From the NCBI RefSeq assembly GCF_012524115.1, contig NZ_JAAZWB010000088.1, positions 29,680 to 93,679 of the forward strand: 64,000 nt of DNA. Reading direction: 5' to 3'. This stretch comes from Bacillus sp. RO1 (GTDB lineage: Bacteria; Bacillota; Bacilli; Bacillales; Bacillaceae_I). The position numbers and the translations under genes were made by a program. The notes below the pieces were generated by a model, which saw nothing but the letters and a program-made list of their open reading frames with translations, searched no databases and had not been told where the DNA came from. Below are positions 8,555-15,820 of the stretch, piece by piece (within the stretch, counting starts at the first letter, position 1; each line of letters begins with the position of its first letter).

Positions 8555-8902
8555 CTAAATCTTTTTATCAACAAACAACCCCATATACTCGGTCATCGCT
8601 GCATACATATCTAAAAACTTCTTGGAAGGTATCTCCCGTATAACCTCATCAGTGGCAACATCCACCACCGTCACATAATACTCATTCAACTCATCATGCA
8701 ACTCAAAACGGACAGACACATTCATCGGCTTCATAAAATCGTTCATGCCGTCGACTATCGTTTCCATCTGTTTTCTGCTCTGTTCCGGATGAGTCTGCTT
8801 CTTTTCTTTAATTGATTCATCTACTTTAGTTGAAACTGTTCCTTGTGCTTGCGTTCTAGTTGTGGGATCTAAGCTGCCGCCTCCAATTGGCGAAATGTGC
8901 AT
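8555..8902 (-). CDS. flaG: FlaG family protein (YvyC)
   Basis: A 115-residue FlaG-like protein. The C-terminal half (VSVRFELHDELNEYYVTVVD, then VIREIPSKKFLDMYA) is the conserved FlaG domain; the N-terminus is low-complexity. FlaG proteins influence filament length in several bacteria. It sits between hag and fliD as in B. subtilis (yvyC). A GGAGGGG ribosome-binding site precedes ATG 8902, and a sigma-D-like -10 element lies just upstream. Confidence 0.9.
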   Translation of the reverse strand: MHISPIGGGSLDPTTRTQAQGTVSTKVDESIKEKKQTHPEQSRKQMETIVDGMNDFMKPMNVSVRFELHDELNEYYVTVVDVATDEVIREIPSKKFLDMYAAMTEYMGLFVDKKI

Positions 8903-8938
8903 ACGGGTCCCCTCCGTGGAATGTGTACTCTAGTAGTA

Positions 8939-8966
8939 ATATCGGATGAAATGTAAGTATATAAAG
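8939..8966 (-). promoter_or_regulatory. Candidate sigma-D promoter of flaG-fliD-fliS-fliT
   Basis: The minus strand carries TCCGATAT at 8946-8939, seven of eight matches to the sigma-D -10 consensus GCCGATAT. The -35 (TAAA) is poor (TTTA about 15 nt upstream). The position, ~40 nt before the flaG start and just past the hag terminator, supports the call. Confidence 0.5.
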
Positions 8967-9011
8967 AGGTTTGGGTAAGAAAAAATAATAGAAGAGCAAT
9001 GGGGGAATAAA

Positions 9012-9048
9012 ATAAGAGACCCTAGTAATTCTAAGGTCTCTTTTATGG
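9012..9048 (-). terminator. hag terminator
   Basis: On the minus strand AAGAGACC pairs with GGGTCTCTT across a 12-nt loop and is followed by ATTTTATT. It lies 7-10 nt after the stop codon of the second flagellin exon, so the mature transcript includes the intron and this exon before termination. Confidence 0.75.
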
Positions 9049-9054
9049 TGATTA

Positions 9055-9099
9055 TTAACGAAGAAGTTGTAAAACTCCTTGTGGTTGTTGGTTCGCTTG
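9055..9099 (-). CDS. hag: Flagellin exon 2 (14 C-terminal codons plus stop)
   Basis: This 45-nt segment encodes QANQQPQGVLQLLR followed by TAA, which is the canonical C-terminus of Bacillus flagellins. It has no start codon or ribosome-binding site of its own and lies directly after the conserved 3' part of a group I intron. If exon 1 ends at GCT (9469) and exon 2 begins at CAA (9099), the join reads AMLAQ-ANQQPQGVLQLLR and gives a 366-residue flagellin. The junction is inferred: the preceding intron residue is then the required terminal G (9100). Confidence 0.8.
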   Translation of the reverse strand, partial: QANQQPQGVLQLLR

Positions 9100-9468
9100 C
9101 TTTGCGACTATGTCTTTCGATCATAGAATAGACTATATCTTCATCCTAATTAATAGGAGCTGGGCACTTCGAACAGTTACACTGCCCTACGAGATTCATA
9201 GTCATAGCATAATTACCTTAGACCGTGTTCTCTAGTCGTTGAACCTTCTCCAGAGTTTCCCCACAGGAGCTTGGCTGCTGATTACCCATTGTTTCATCTT
9301 CATCATTTTCAGACCTTTACGCCTACCGTTTCCAGTTTCGCTTTGGTTGATGAAGCTTTAGGAAGTTCCAGCAATTCACCCAGTTATACTCTAGCTCGTT
9401 ACCAAGCTAGACGCCCTCCATCATTATCTCAAGAGTTGAAGTACTCCTTGAGGCATTTGATTGGATTG
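9100..9468 (-). ncRNA. Group I self-splicing intron in the flagellin gene
   Basis: The minus strand shows all core elements of a group I intron in order: P2 hairpin CTAGCT..AGCTAG (9410-9391), P element AATTGCTGGAA (9376-9366), Q element AATCAGCAGCCAAGC (9283-9269), R element TTCAACGACTAG (9243-9232), S element AAGATATAGTC (9141-9131) pairing with R to form P7, and a terminal hairpin (9126-9108). There is no room for a homing endonuclease. Group I introns have been reported in flagellin genes of other Bacillus/Geobacillus. The exact ends are inferred: 3' end G9100; 5' splice site either after GCT (9469, drawn here) or after ATGCCT (9451), which pairs with GGGCGT at 9416-9411 as a 6-bp P1 with the required U-G at the splice site. 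The first 45 nt of the drawn intron encode a copy of the flagellin C-terminus. Confidence 0.92.
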
Positions 9469-10524
9469 AGCTAACATCGCTTGTGAAGCTTGTGCAAGAA
9501 TGGAATTCTTAGTTTGTTCCATCATCTCTTTCGCCATGTCAACGTCACGGATACGAGATTCCGCAGCTGTTAGGTTTTCAGAAGATGTGTTTAGGTTGTT
9601 AATCGTATGATCTAAACGGTTTTGGTAAGCCCCAAGTTTAGAACGTTCTTTAGAAACTTCAGTTATAGCATTTTCAATGTTTGTAATCGACGCTTTTGCT
9701 GCATCATGGTCAGTTACATCAACTTTTCCAGCAGATGCTAAGTCTAAAACACCATCTGTTTTCATATTTCTAATGTTTAAACTTAAGTTTTGATCTTCAT
9801 TAGCACCTATTTGGAATGTCACAGAACCAGAATTAACTACAACATCACCAACTGCAGCATCAGCTGTATATCCCGCATTTGTTTTAATAGAAATTCCAAA
9901 TTCAGTGAAATTTAAATCTTGCGCACCATCAGTGTTGGATATTGTCTGAGTTTTAGTACCTGCACTATTTGTAATAGTTAATTCACCAGCAGCACCAGAA
10001 CTAATTGTGTAAGTATCTGCAGCAGCACCATTAGTTGTTGCGCTTGCAACACCAGTTACAGCCAACACAGTAGTAGTTGCTGCATCTTGGTCAACAGAAC
10101 CACCTAAGCCACCATTTAGTAACGTTTGTTTGTTAAACTCTGTGGTATTACCAATACGGTCTATTTCATTCTTTAACTCGTTCAATTCTTCTTGAATAGC
10201 GTCTCTGTCTTGTCCTACGTTTGTATCGTTGGCACCTTGTACAGCTAATTCACGCATACGTTGAAGAATAGAGTGAGTTTCATTTAGAGCTCCCTCTGCT
10301 GTTTGAATCATAGAAGTAGCGTCCTGTGAATTCTTAGCAGCCATATCTAGGCCACGAATCTGTCCACGCATTTTTTCAGAGATTGCTAAACCTGCTGCAT
10401 CGTCTCCAGCTTTGTTAATACGTAGTCCAGAAGATAATTTCTCCATGGATTTCATTTGATTGTTAGATGCACTTGCCAATTGACGGTGCGTGTTTAAAGC
10501 CGCGATATTGTGATTAATTCTCAT
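9424..10524 (-). CDS. hag: Flagellin Hag (exon 1, continuous frame into the intron)
   Basis: The filament protein. The N-terminal D0/D1 signature (MRINHNIAALNTHRQL, LSSGLRINKAGDDAAGLAIS) and the C-terminal coiled coil (SRIRDVDMAKEMMEQTK) are conserved; residues ~140-250 are the variable exposed domain. The continuous frame has 366 codons and ends SNQMPQGVLQLLR at a TAA (9424) that lies inside the group I intron. Splicing would replace the last 14 codons with those of exon 2 (9055-9099), again giving 366 residues if the junction is GCT/CAA. Both RNA forms therefore encode full flagellin, differing at two residues (S/A and M/Q). Transcription is probably from a sigma-D promoter, and the leader carries CsrA-type sites. 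Confidence 0.95.
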   Translation of the reverse strand: MRINHNIAALNTHRQLASASNNQMKSMEKLSSGLRINKAGDDAAGLAISEKMRGQIRGLDMAAKNSQDATSMIQTAEGALNETHSILQRMRELAVQGANDTNVGQDRDAIQEELNELKNEIDRIGNTTEFNKQTLLNGGLGGSVDQDAATTTVLAVTGVASATTNGAAADTYTISSGAAGELTITNSAGTKTQTISNTDGAQDLNFTEFGISIKTNAGYTADAAVGDVVVNSGSVTFQIGANEDQNLSLNIRNMKTDGVLDLASAGKVDVTDHDAAKASITNIENAITEVSKERSKLGAYQNRLDHTINNLNTSSENLTAAESRIRDVDMAKEMMEQTKNSILAQASQAMLAQSNQMPQGVLQLLR

Positions 10525-10532
10525 TACATTTT

Positions 10533-10575
10533 TCCTCCTTGAGTTGTCGCCGATTTCACATCCTTGTGTAATCGG
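10533..10575 (-). promoter_or_regulatory. CsrA-binding sites in the hag leader
   Basis: On the minus strand CCGATT-A-CACA-AGGA-TGTG-A-AATCGG (10575-10550) folds into a hairpin that presents AGGA in its loop, the classical high-affinity CsrA target. A second site CTCAAGGAGG (10543-10534) coincides with the hag ribosome-binding site. B. subtilis hag has the same two-site arrangement, through which CsrA blocks ribosome access until FliW sequesters CsrA. Confidence 0.85.
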
Positions 10576-10637
10576 TGTTGGATTTGCATATAGGTCAAAA
10601 GTCGGCCGCCTTTTGATTCTATTTGCTTACATGTTTT

Positions 10638-10664
10638 ATATCGACCTGCCTCGACAACTGTTAA
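10638..10664 (-). promoter_or_regulatory. Sigma-D promoter of hag
   Basis: The minus strand reads TTAA, 15 nt, then GTCGATAT (10645-10638), close to the sigma-D consensus TAAA-N15-GCCGATAT. It lies ~115 nt before the hag start, leaving room for the CsrA-regulated leader. Confidence 0.75.
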
Positions 10665-10695
10665 TAGGGTGAGAGAGAATTTTTTACAAAATGCT

Positions 10696-10923
10696 TTATT
10701 TTTTTAGTTGATTACTTAATGCTTGCAATAGATCTAGAGAGGAGTGGGATGCTGCGTTATTTTCCTCTTGGATGGAAAGGTAGATTTCTTTTCTATGTAT
10801 CTCGATATGCTTTGGTGCCTGGATGCCGAGTTTCACCTGATCGCCATTGATGCTGAGGACAGTTATTTCAATCTCATCTCCGATCTTAATTGCTTCGTCT
10901 TTCTTGCGAGTTAATACTAGCAT
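10696..10923 (-). CDS. csrA: Carbon storage regulator CsrA
   Basis: A 75-residue RNA-binding translational repressor with the complete signature [19 protein letters not shown] and [18 protein letters not shown]. As a homodimer it binds GGA in hairpin loops; here the obvious target is the hag leader immediately downstream. The conserved Arg in IHRKEIY, needed for RNA contact, is present. It is preceded by fliW with a 15-bp gap, the usual operon in Bacillus. In this group CsrA is regulated by protein-protein interaction with FliW rather than by small RNAs. Confidence 0.97.
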   Translation of the reverse strand: MLVLTRKKDEAIKIGDEIEITVLSINGDQVKLGIQAPKHIEIHRKEIYLSIQEENNAASHSSLDLLQALSNQLKK

Positions 10924-10938
10924 TTGATCTCCTCCTCT

Positions 10939-11376
10939 CTATTTGACTATGGCTTCTGGAAATAGATAGTGCTTCGTTTGATATGGGCTTCCTGTAAGAA
11001 TGACTTGCTTTCCAAGCTTCCTTTTCATGTTCACGACAACAGGAGCCTGTAAGTTGGCCGTTGTAAGATGGAACGGGTCTGCCATTGTCAAAACTGAATA
11101 GACAGATACATCTTCAGCAGAATCCAGTTCGAGAGTTTCTACTGATTGGTTCTCCAAGTTAAAATCATAATCAGGGTAGAATGTGAATGGATTGGTCATG
11201 ACAAATCCGAGCTCAGGAGTCTGGACCGATTGTAAAATATAAAACATTCCGTCCTCCGAAAACGGAATAACCGTAAACTCCTTTTCCCCTAAAAAACCCG
11301 GTAGGCCATTAGGGAACCTTACCACTTCTTCTTTCTGTACCTCTATCAATCCATGATACTTTGTTTCTATTTTCAT
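10939..11376 (-). CDS. fliW: Flagellar assembly factor FliW
   Basis: A 145-residue FliW. The family segments RFPNGLPGFLGEKEFTVIPF and FVMTNPFTFYPDYDF are intact. FliW binds either cytoplasmic flagellin or CsrA; when flagellin is exported, freed FliW inhibits CsrA and allows hag translation. It is encoded directly upstream of csrA and hag, completing the three-node feedback loop. Confidence 0.96.
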   Translation of the reverse strand: MKIETKYHGLIEVQKEEVVRFPNGLPGFLGEKEFTVIPFSEDGMFYILQSVQTPELGFVMTNPFTFYPDYDFNLENQSVETLELDSAEDVSVYSVLTMADPFHLTTANLQAPVVVNMKRKLGKQVILTGSPYQTKHYLFPEAIVK

Positions 11377-11388
11377 CGTTTCACAACC

Positions 11389-11982
11389 TTATATTTTTTG
11401 TTCGTAGCCTCCTGTGCCGACATGGCGCAGGTTCTCAAAGTCTATTTGCAGCGATGGATGGTTGGCCAAGCTTACCTGTGCGGAACCTGGCGTGTACTCG
11501 TGCACAGGCTTGTTTACCTTAGCGTCAATAACCGGCTTGCGTTCCTGAACTTGAATATCCACGCTTCCAGGCTCATAATTAATTTTCACACTAAAGTGCG
11601 AAGGAATCCAGCCAATATTGAACTCTTTCAGTGGACCTTCACTGTTTCGCTTCGCCTGACGAGCAATCGCCCCACCGCCATCCTCAATCCGCATCATTTC
11701 ATTGCCGTCCTGTGCAACCCGAGCCAGACCCGCCAACCAATCCTGACGACCAAGCTGTGCCGCTTCCTCAATCCGCCTGTGCACACTCTTTAAATCCATG
11801 TCCTCTCTAGCCTGCGTCTGGTCTATCGTCAACCTCCCAGGCGTCCGCTTCATCGTCAACTCTGCTTTTGGTTGCTCGATACTCAACTCTGCTCTCGGTT
11901 GCTCAATCTGCTGCACCGGCTTCTGAATTTGAAGCTCAGTCTGAGCAAAAGTAGACTGTAACCGAATTTGAGGAAATAGCAT
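11389..11982 (-). CDS. yviE: YviE-like protein (DUF6470 family)
   Basis: A 197-residue protein of unknown function found between flgL and fliW in Bacillus. It starts MLFPQIRLQSTFAQTELQI, with repeated short EQP/Q-rich strands at the N-terminus, and ends in a conserved segment (NIGWIPSHFSVKINYEPG...). A ribosome-binding site aaggag precedes ATG 11982. Its position in the flagellar operon suggests a motility role, but none is established from sequence. Confidence 0.85.
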   Translation of the reverse strand: MLFPQIRLQSTFAQTELQIQKPVQQIEQPRAELSIEQPKAELTMKRTPGRLTIDQTQAREDMDLKSVHRRIEEAAQLGRQDWLAGLARVAQDGNEMMRIEDGGGAIARQAKRNSEGPLKEFNIGWIPSHFSVKINYEPGSVDIQVQERKPVIDAKVNKPVHEYTPGSAQVSLANHPSLQIDFENLRHVGTGGYEQKI

Positions 11983-12029
11983 TCTTATTCACTCCTTTAT
12001 ATGCATTTTAAGGGTTTATAAAGAAACCT

Positions 12030-12155
12030 AGTTGATTGTAGTGGAAGGCGCGCAGACGCCCGCGGGAGGAAGGGACAGGGGAGACCCCTGAAGCGTTGTG
12101 AGGAGGCTCCCGGACCGCCCGCAGGCAAGCGAAGCGCCTGAAACGGAAATCAACT
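12030..12155. repeat. Palindromic intergenic repeat between flgL and yviE
   Basis: A 126-bp GC-rich element bounded by AGTTGATT (12030) and AATCAACT (12155), with internal complementary blocks such as GGCGCGC/GCGCC. Its layout resembles the repeats at 5368-5493 and 54797-55789 but the sequence is a different subfamily. It splits the flagellar operon downstream of a terminator. Confidence 0.65.
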
Positions 12156-12183
12156 GTATAGCGAATACACTAAAATTTCCACA

Positions 12184-12239
12184 AAAAAACTGTCCCAGAA
12201 ACAACTGCCATCAAACAGCTCCCTCCAAGACAGTTCCTC
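12184..12239 (-). terminator. Terminator after flgL
   Basis: AACTGTC and GACAGTT form the base of a hairpin on the minus strand, followed by seven T, directly after the flgL stop. Together with the repeat next to it, this suggests that yviE-fliW-csrA can be transcribed separately from flgM-flgN-flgK-flgL. Confidence 0.65.
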
Positions 12240-12242
12240 ATC

Positions 12243-13121
12243 TTACCTTAAAAAATCCAACAACGAAGGCTGAATCACACGCGCTCCCACACCAAGGGAA
12301 GCACGATGCACACTCTCCTGCGACGTCAATTCCGTAATAACCTTCTCAATATCAGCATCTTCATTGTCAGACAAGATACGTGTTGCCACCACTTCCTGAT
12401 ACCCAATCCGATTATCCACCATCTCTAAACGGTTATAGCGGGCACCTAGTTCCGAACGCTCTGCTGAAATCGTATCAGCTGCCTTATCAAAACGGCCCAT
12501 TAGATTTTTTAACGCATCCATATCGCTCGTTTCAAGCGCCGACTGAATACCATTCCAAACTTCCATCATGTCCTTATTAAAAACATTTTCTGAATTGATG
12601 TTGGACTGAAGCTTGATACCACGGGAAACCTCTACCTCAAACGGGGAGTTTTCCGTACTTACAGATGAAGGATCATTCGCATCCGTTATTCGTGGCTTAT
12701 CTATAGCCGTACCATTGAAAATGTATTTTCCTGCAACCTGCGTGTTCGCAACCTGTACAAAATCGTGTTTAAGCTGCTCGATCTCTTTTGCCATCGCTTG
12801 GCGGTCTTCAGGAGAATATGTATCATTCGAACCCTGCACCACTAATTCACGCGCACGGTGCATCAAGCTTTGCACATGATCTAATGCCGCTTCCGAATTC
12901 TCCATCCAAGAATAAGATTCACTCAGGTTTCTCTTATATTGTTCAAGCTCCGTCAGGTTTGTACGATAATACATCCCTTTCATCGCAACGACAGGGTCAT
13001 CGGATGGCTTGGAAATCTTTTTACCTGTAGAGAGCTGTTCCATCAGCTTGCCCATTTTGCTGTAGCTAGTACTCAATTGACGCAATGAGTTCTGTGTCAA
13101 CATGCTTTGCGTTACTCGCAT
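12243..13121 (-). CDS. flgL: Flagellar hook-filament junction protein FlgL (HAP3)
   Basis: A 292-residue protein with the flagellin-like N-terminus MRVTQSMLTQNSLRQLSTSY and the junction signature LSTGKKISKPSDDPVVAMKG. The C-terminal helix ends in LLDFLR. FlgL sits on FlgK and starts filament assembly. It is 9 bp after flgK in the same operon. Confidence 0.96.
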   Translation of the reverse strand: MRVTQSMLTQNSLRQLSTSYSKMGKLMEQLSTGKKISKPSDDPVVAMKGMYYRTNLTELEQYKRNLSESYSWMENSEAALDHVQSLMHRARELVVQGSNDTYSPEDRQAMAKEIEQLKHDFVQVANTQVAGKYIFNGTAIDKPRITDANDPSSVSTENSPFEVEVSRGIKLQSNINSENVFNKDMMEVWNGIQSALETSDMDALKNLMGRFDKAADTISAERSELGARYNRLEMVDNRIGYQEVVATRILSDNEDADIEKVITELTSQESVHRASLGVGARVIQPSLLDFLR

Positions 13122-13130
13122 CTATCTAAC

Positions 13131-14993
13131 CTACCTTCCGCCTATTCCCATGCCGTTTATTATTTTATCTAAAAGTTCGTCCGTTAACGTGATCATTCGA
13201 GCTGAAGCATTGTATGCATGTTGATACTGAATCATGCTCGTCATTTCTTCATCAAGCGAAACGCCGCTTACAGATTGACGACGCTGGTCGACTGATAGTC
13301 TCAGTGTTTCACTGTTGTAGGAAAGTCGGTTTGCTTCCTGTGCATCTACCGCCAATCCCCCGATTACGCTTTCGTAATAGTTTTGGAAGGTAGTAGAAAC
13401 ACCATTTAGCTGAAGGGAACGTGCTTTTACCTCTGCCAAGGCTACCGCATTGCTTCCGTCCCCAACGCGACCACCGACCTGACCCACTTTTGGGATGTCT
13501 ACCGCAATAAAGTTACCTTTTGATACATCCTCCAAACGAACTTTATCTAAATTGAAATTTACGGAATGGTTTCCATTTTCATCCACAAACTCTTCCGACA
13601 AACCTTCCCCTAGTTCTTCTAAACTAGCAAAATTACCCGATGTCTTTAGCTCCTGTTTAGGCGATTGTGCTGCATCGTATACTGTATAAGTAAACTGCTG
13701 AACACCAGCTGCATCTACAGTTGACTGCACGGTAACAGAGACATTCTCCACACCGTTATAGCCATGAAATTCCCCTGTAGTAATGATTCCCTTGTTGTAG
13801 CCGGAAGCAGCGATATTGTCTAGGGATTGAACGATATCCGCTGCAACAGTGAAAAGCTTTGCGGCGTTTTTTTTGTTTTCAGCTGTAATGTCTGTGTTTT
13901 TAAACTCGAAGAATTTGAACGCTGTATGCTCTCCGGTTTCCATGCTCGAGATGCTCCAACCGGATTCATGAACCCTGTTGATCTCTTGGGCGAATTCATA
14001 GGCCACCGTATCAAGGTGGTTTAGCATATCAGGGTAAAGCCCCTTTTCTGCATTGCCTTCCATAAACCCGTAGGAATCAATCAATCCACGTAACTTTCCT
14101 GAAGCCTGCATGCTTCCAATCCCGAAGCTTGTATCTCCCAATTTGAAGCCATCAACTAGTCCAGTATCCGCTCGGAACTCTAGGGATAAACTGTTCACTC
14201 TCAGGCTTCCAGCATCCACAAGGGTACCTATTTTGCGACCAGATTCGTCAACCATATCTACCGTGAACTTTCCTTCGGCGATGCTGCTTGGATTTCCTCC
14301 ACTACCCACTTTTGTTGTTGTAATATTTACCAGCTGTGAAAGCTCGTCTACAAGTCGATCTCTTTCATCATAAAGGTCGTTAGCTAGATACCCATGAGGC
14401 TCTAATTCACCAATTTGCTTATTAATATTATTAATTTGTTGGCTAAGAGCATTAACTTGCTTCACAGTGACATCCATCTCATTCTTAATATCACCTTGTA
14501 CCGAACTCAGTGAATCGGACAAGAAACGAAACGTCTCCGCAACGGCCAACCCGCGTTGCCTGACTACAGACCGCGCACCTGCATTAGTCGGATTAACAGC
14601 CAAGTCCTGAAAGGCCTGCCAAAAGCGATCCAATGTCGTCGAAAGACCTGTTTCAGATGGTTCGTTCATGATCTCTTCCATCTTTTGCAGAGAATCAGCC
14701 CGAGCTTCCCAGTAACCAAGCTTATTGTTTTCCCCGCGATACTGGATATCCAGGAAACTCTCCCGCACACGCTGGATGCTGCCTGCCTCTACCCCTGTCC
14801 CAATCTGTCCTGGAATTTGCGGACGATTTATCGATGGAGCTGGATATGGCTCTGTCTGGACAAAATTCACTCTTTGTCTTGTGTAACCTGGAGTATTGGC
14901 ATTGGCAATGTTATGACCAACCGTCTGAAGGGCAGTTTGCTGGGTAACCAGACCACGTCTCGCAACTTCGAGACTATGAAATGTTGAACGCAT
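13131..14993 (-). CDS. flgK: Flagellar hook-associated protein FlgK (HAP1)
   Basis: A 620-residue junction protein. The N-terminus (FHSLEVARRGLVTQQTALQT, GHNIANANTPGYTRQRV) is the rod/hook family signature and the C-terminus (SVSGVSLDEEMTSMIQYQHA) is FlgK-specific. It is about 110 residues longer than B. subtilis FlgK because of an extended middle region. It lies between flgN (its chaperone) and flgL. Confidence 0.96.
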   Translation of the reverse strand: MRSTFHSLEVARRGLVTQQTALQTVGHNIANANTPGYTRQRVNFVQTEPYPAPSINRPQIPGQIGTGVEAGSIQRVRESFLDIQYRGENNKLGYWEARADSLQKMEEIMNEPSETGLSTTLDRFWQAFQDLAVNPTNAGARSVVRQRGLAVAETFRFLSDSLSSVQGDIKNEMDVTVKQVNALSQQINNINKQIGELEPHGYLANDLYDERDRLVDELSQLVNITTTKVGSGGNPSSIAEGKFTVDMVDESGRKIGTLVDAGSLRVNSLSLEFRADTGLVDGFKLGDTSFGIGSMQASGKLRGLIDSYGFMEGNAEKGLYPDMLNHLDTVAYEFAQEINRVHESGWSISSMETGEHTAFKFFEFKNTDITAENKKNAAKLFTVAADIVQSLDNIAASGYNKGIITTGEFHGYNGVENVSVTVQSTVDAAGVQQFTYTVYDAAQSPKQELKTSGNFASLEELGEGLSEEFVDENGNHSVNFNLDKVRLEDVSKGNFIAVDIPKVGQVGGRVGDGSNAVALAEVKARSLQLNGVSTTFQNYYESVIGGLAVDAQEANRLSYNSETLRLSVDQRRQSVSGVSLDEEMTSMIQYQHAYNASARMITLTDELLDKIINGMGIGGR

Positions 14994-15004
14994 GGATGTT
15001 CCTC

Positions 15005-15469
15005 CTAAGCTTTTGAATCGAACAGCGAGCGCGCTGGGGCACTGACACTTTTCTTCGTATTCGCAGGTTTCTCGTAGTTTACCGCACTCGGCTGCGGATT
15101 TAAGGTATTCAAGGTCATCGTGACAAATTGCAGGGATTGCTCGAGCAAGAGTTGATTGAGCTCGTTTTGCTTTTGAATATTGCCAATCGTTTCTGTGAGC
15201 CTTGCTTTTAGATCAAGCAGAGCCTGTTTTTCTGTCGGGGTGCTCATTTCTGCAAGCTCCGTCACTGTTTTTCCCTCTGACAGTTCCGCTCGTTGCTTTT
15301 CTAGCTGGACAATCGCTCTCGTATATTGCTTTTCTTCTCTTGTAATCTGTTGTAGTTCTTCTACCTTGTTCGCCTTTACAATCTCTTCTTTCCGCACCGT
15401 GAGTTCATAGAGGTAGGCATGCAAGGTTAGCATTTTTTCAAGTATGGTTATGATGGTTGGAATGGACAT
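15005..15469 (-). CDS. flgN: FlgN-family flagellar chaperone (YvyG)
   Basis: A 154-residue helical protein with a FlgN-like coiled coil (LHAYLYELTVRKEEIVKANK, then NQLLLEQSLQFVTMTLNTLNP). FlgN keeps FlgK and FlgL export-competent. It is located between flgM and flgK as in B. subtilis. Confidence 0.88.
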   Translation of the reverse strand: MSIPTIITILEKMLTLHAYLYELTVRKEEIVKANKVEELQQITREEKQYTRAIVQLEKQRAELSEGKTVTELAEMSTPTEKQALLDLKARLTETIGNIQKQNELNQLLLEQSLQFVTMTLNTLNPQPSAVNYEKPANTKKSVSAPARSLFDSKA

Positions 15470-15491
15470 AATATCTCCTTATTTTGACGCT

Positions 15492-15755
15492 CTATTTATT
15501 TGAATAGTAATCAATCATCTTATTTGCGACGGCTTTTGAATCGACTTGATAGGTGCCATTCTCCACAGAAATTTTCAGCTTTGCAACTTTTTCCTGACGA
15601 GCTTCAGCGAACTGGGAACGCTCTTGCAGCTCTTTTGCTTTACTTGAAATTTCTACGTGATCGCTTTTTGTTAGGTTCGTTTTAGCAGCTTGTTGCTGTT
15701 TCATTTGATTTTTGTATGGATTAATCCCTGAAGGCCCTAAATTGTTAATCTTCAT
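15492..15755 (-). CDS. flgM: Anti-sigma-D factor FlgM
   Basis: An 87-residue FlgM, with N-terminal MKINNLGPSGINPYKNQ and the sigma-binding C-terminal helices (VAKLKISVENGTYQVDSKAV). It binds and inhibits sigma-D until hook completion. The strong ribosome-binding site ggaagg precedes ATG 15755, and a sigma-D promoter lies just upstream, so FlgM would be under autogenous feedback. Confidence 0.95.
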   Translation of the reverse strand: MKINNLGPSGINPYKNQMKQQQAAKTNLTKSDHVEISSKAKELQERSQFAEARQEKVAKLKISVENGTYQVDSKAVANKMIDYYSNK

Positions 15756-15793
15756 TTAATATCCCTTCCTTCCGAACAGTTTGTCTATTTTTT

Positions 15794-15820
15794 GTATCGT
15801 CACAAAGGCCGAAATGTTTA
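15794..15820 (-). promoter_or_regulatory. Sigma-D promoter of flgM
   Basis: The minus strand reads TAAA (15820-15817), 15 nt, then GACGATAC (15801-15794), a good match to TAAA-N15-GCCGATAT. It overlaps the last codons of yvyF. Confidence 0.7.

Noticed and set aside
9055..9099. Remnant of a second, degraded flagellin gene instead of an exon
   Set aside because: Only the last 14 codons are present, in perfect frame and directly attached to an intact group I core and a terminator; a decayed gene would leave more sequence and frameshifts.
9271..9474. Plus-strand open frame over the intron, possibly a homing endonuclease
   Set aside because: 67 residues without LAGLIDADG or GIY-YIG motifs, antisense to the ribozyme core.
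11353..11793. Plus-strand 146-residue open frame opposite yviE
   Set aside because: Shadow of yviE; no ribosome-binding site and atypical composition.
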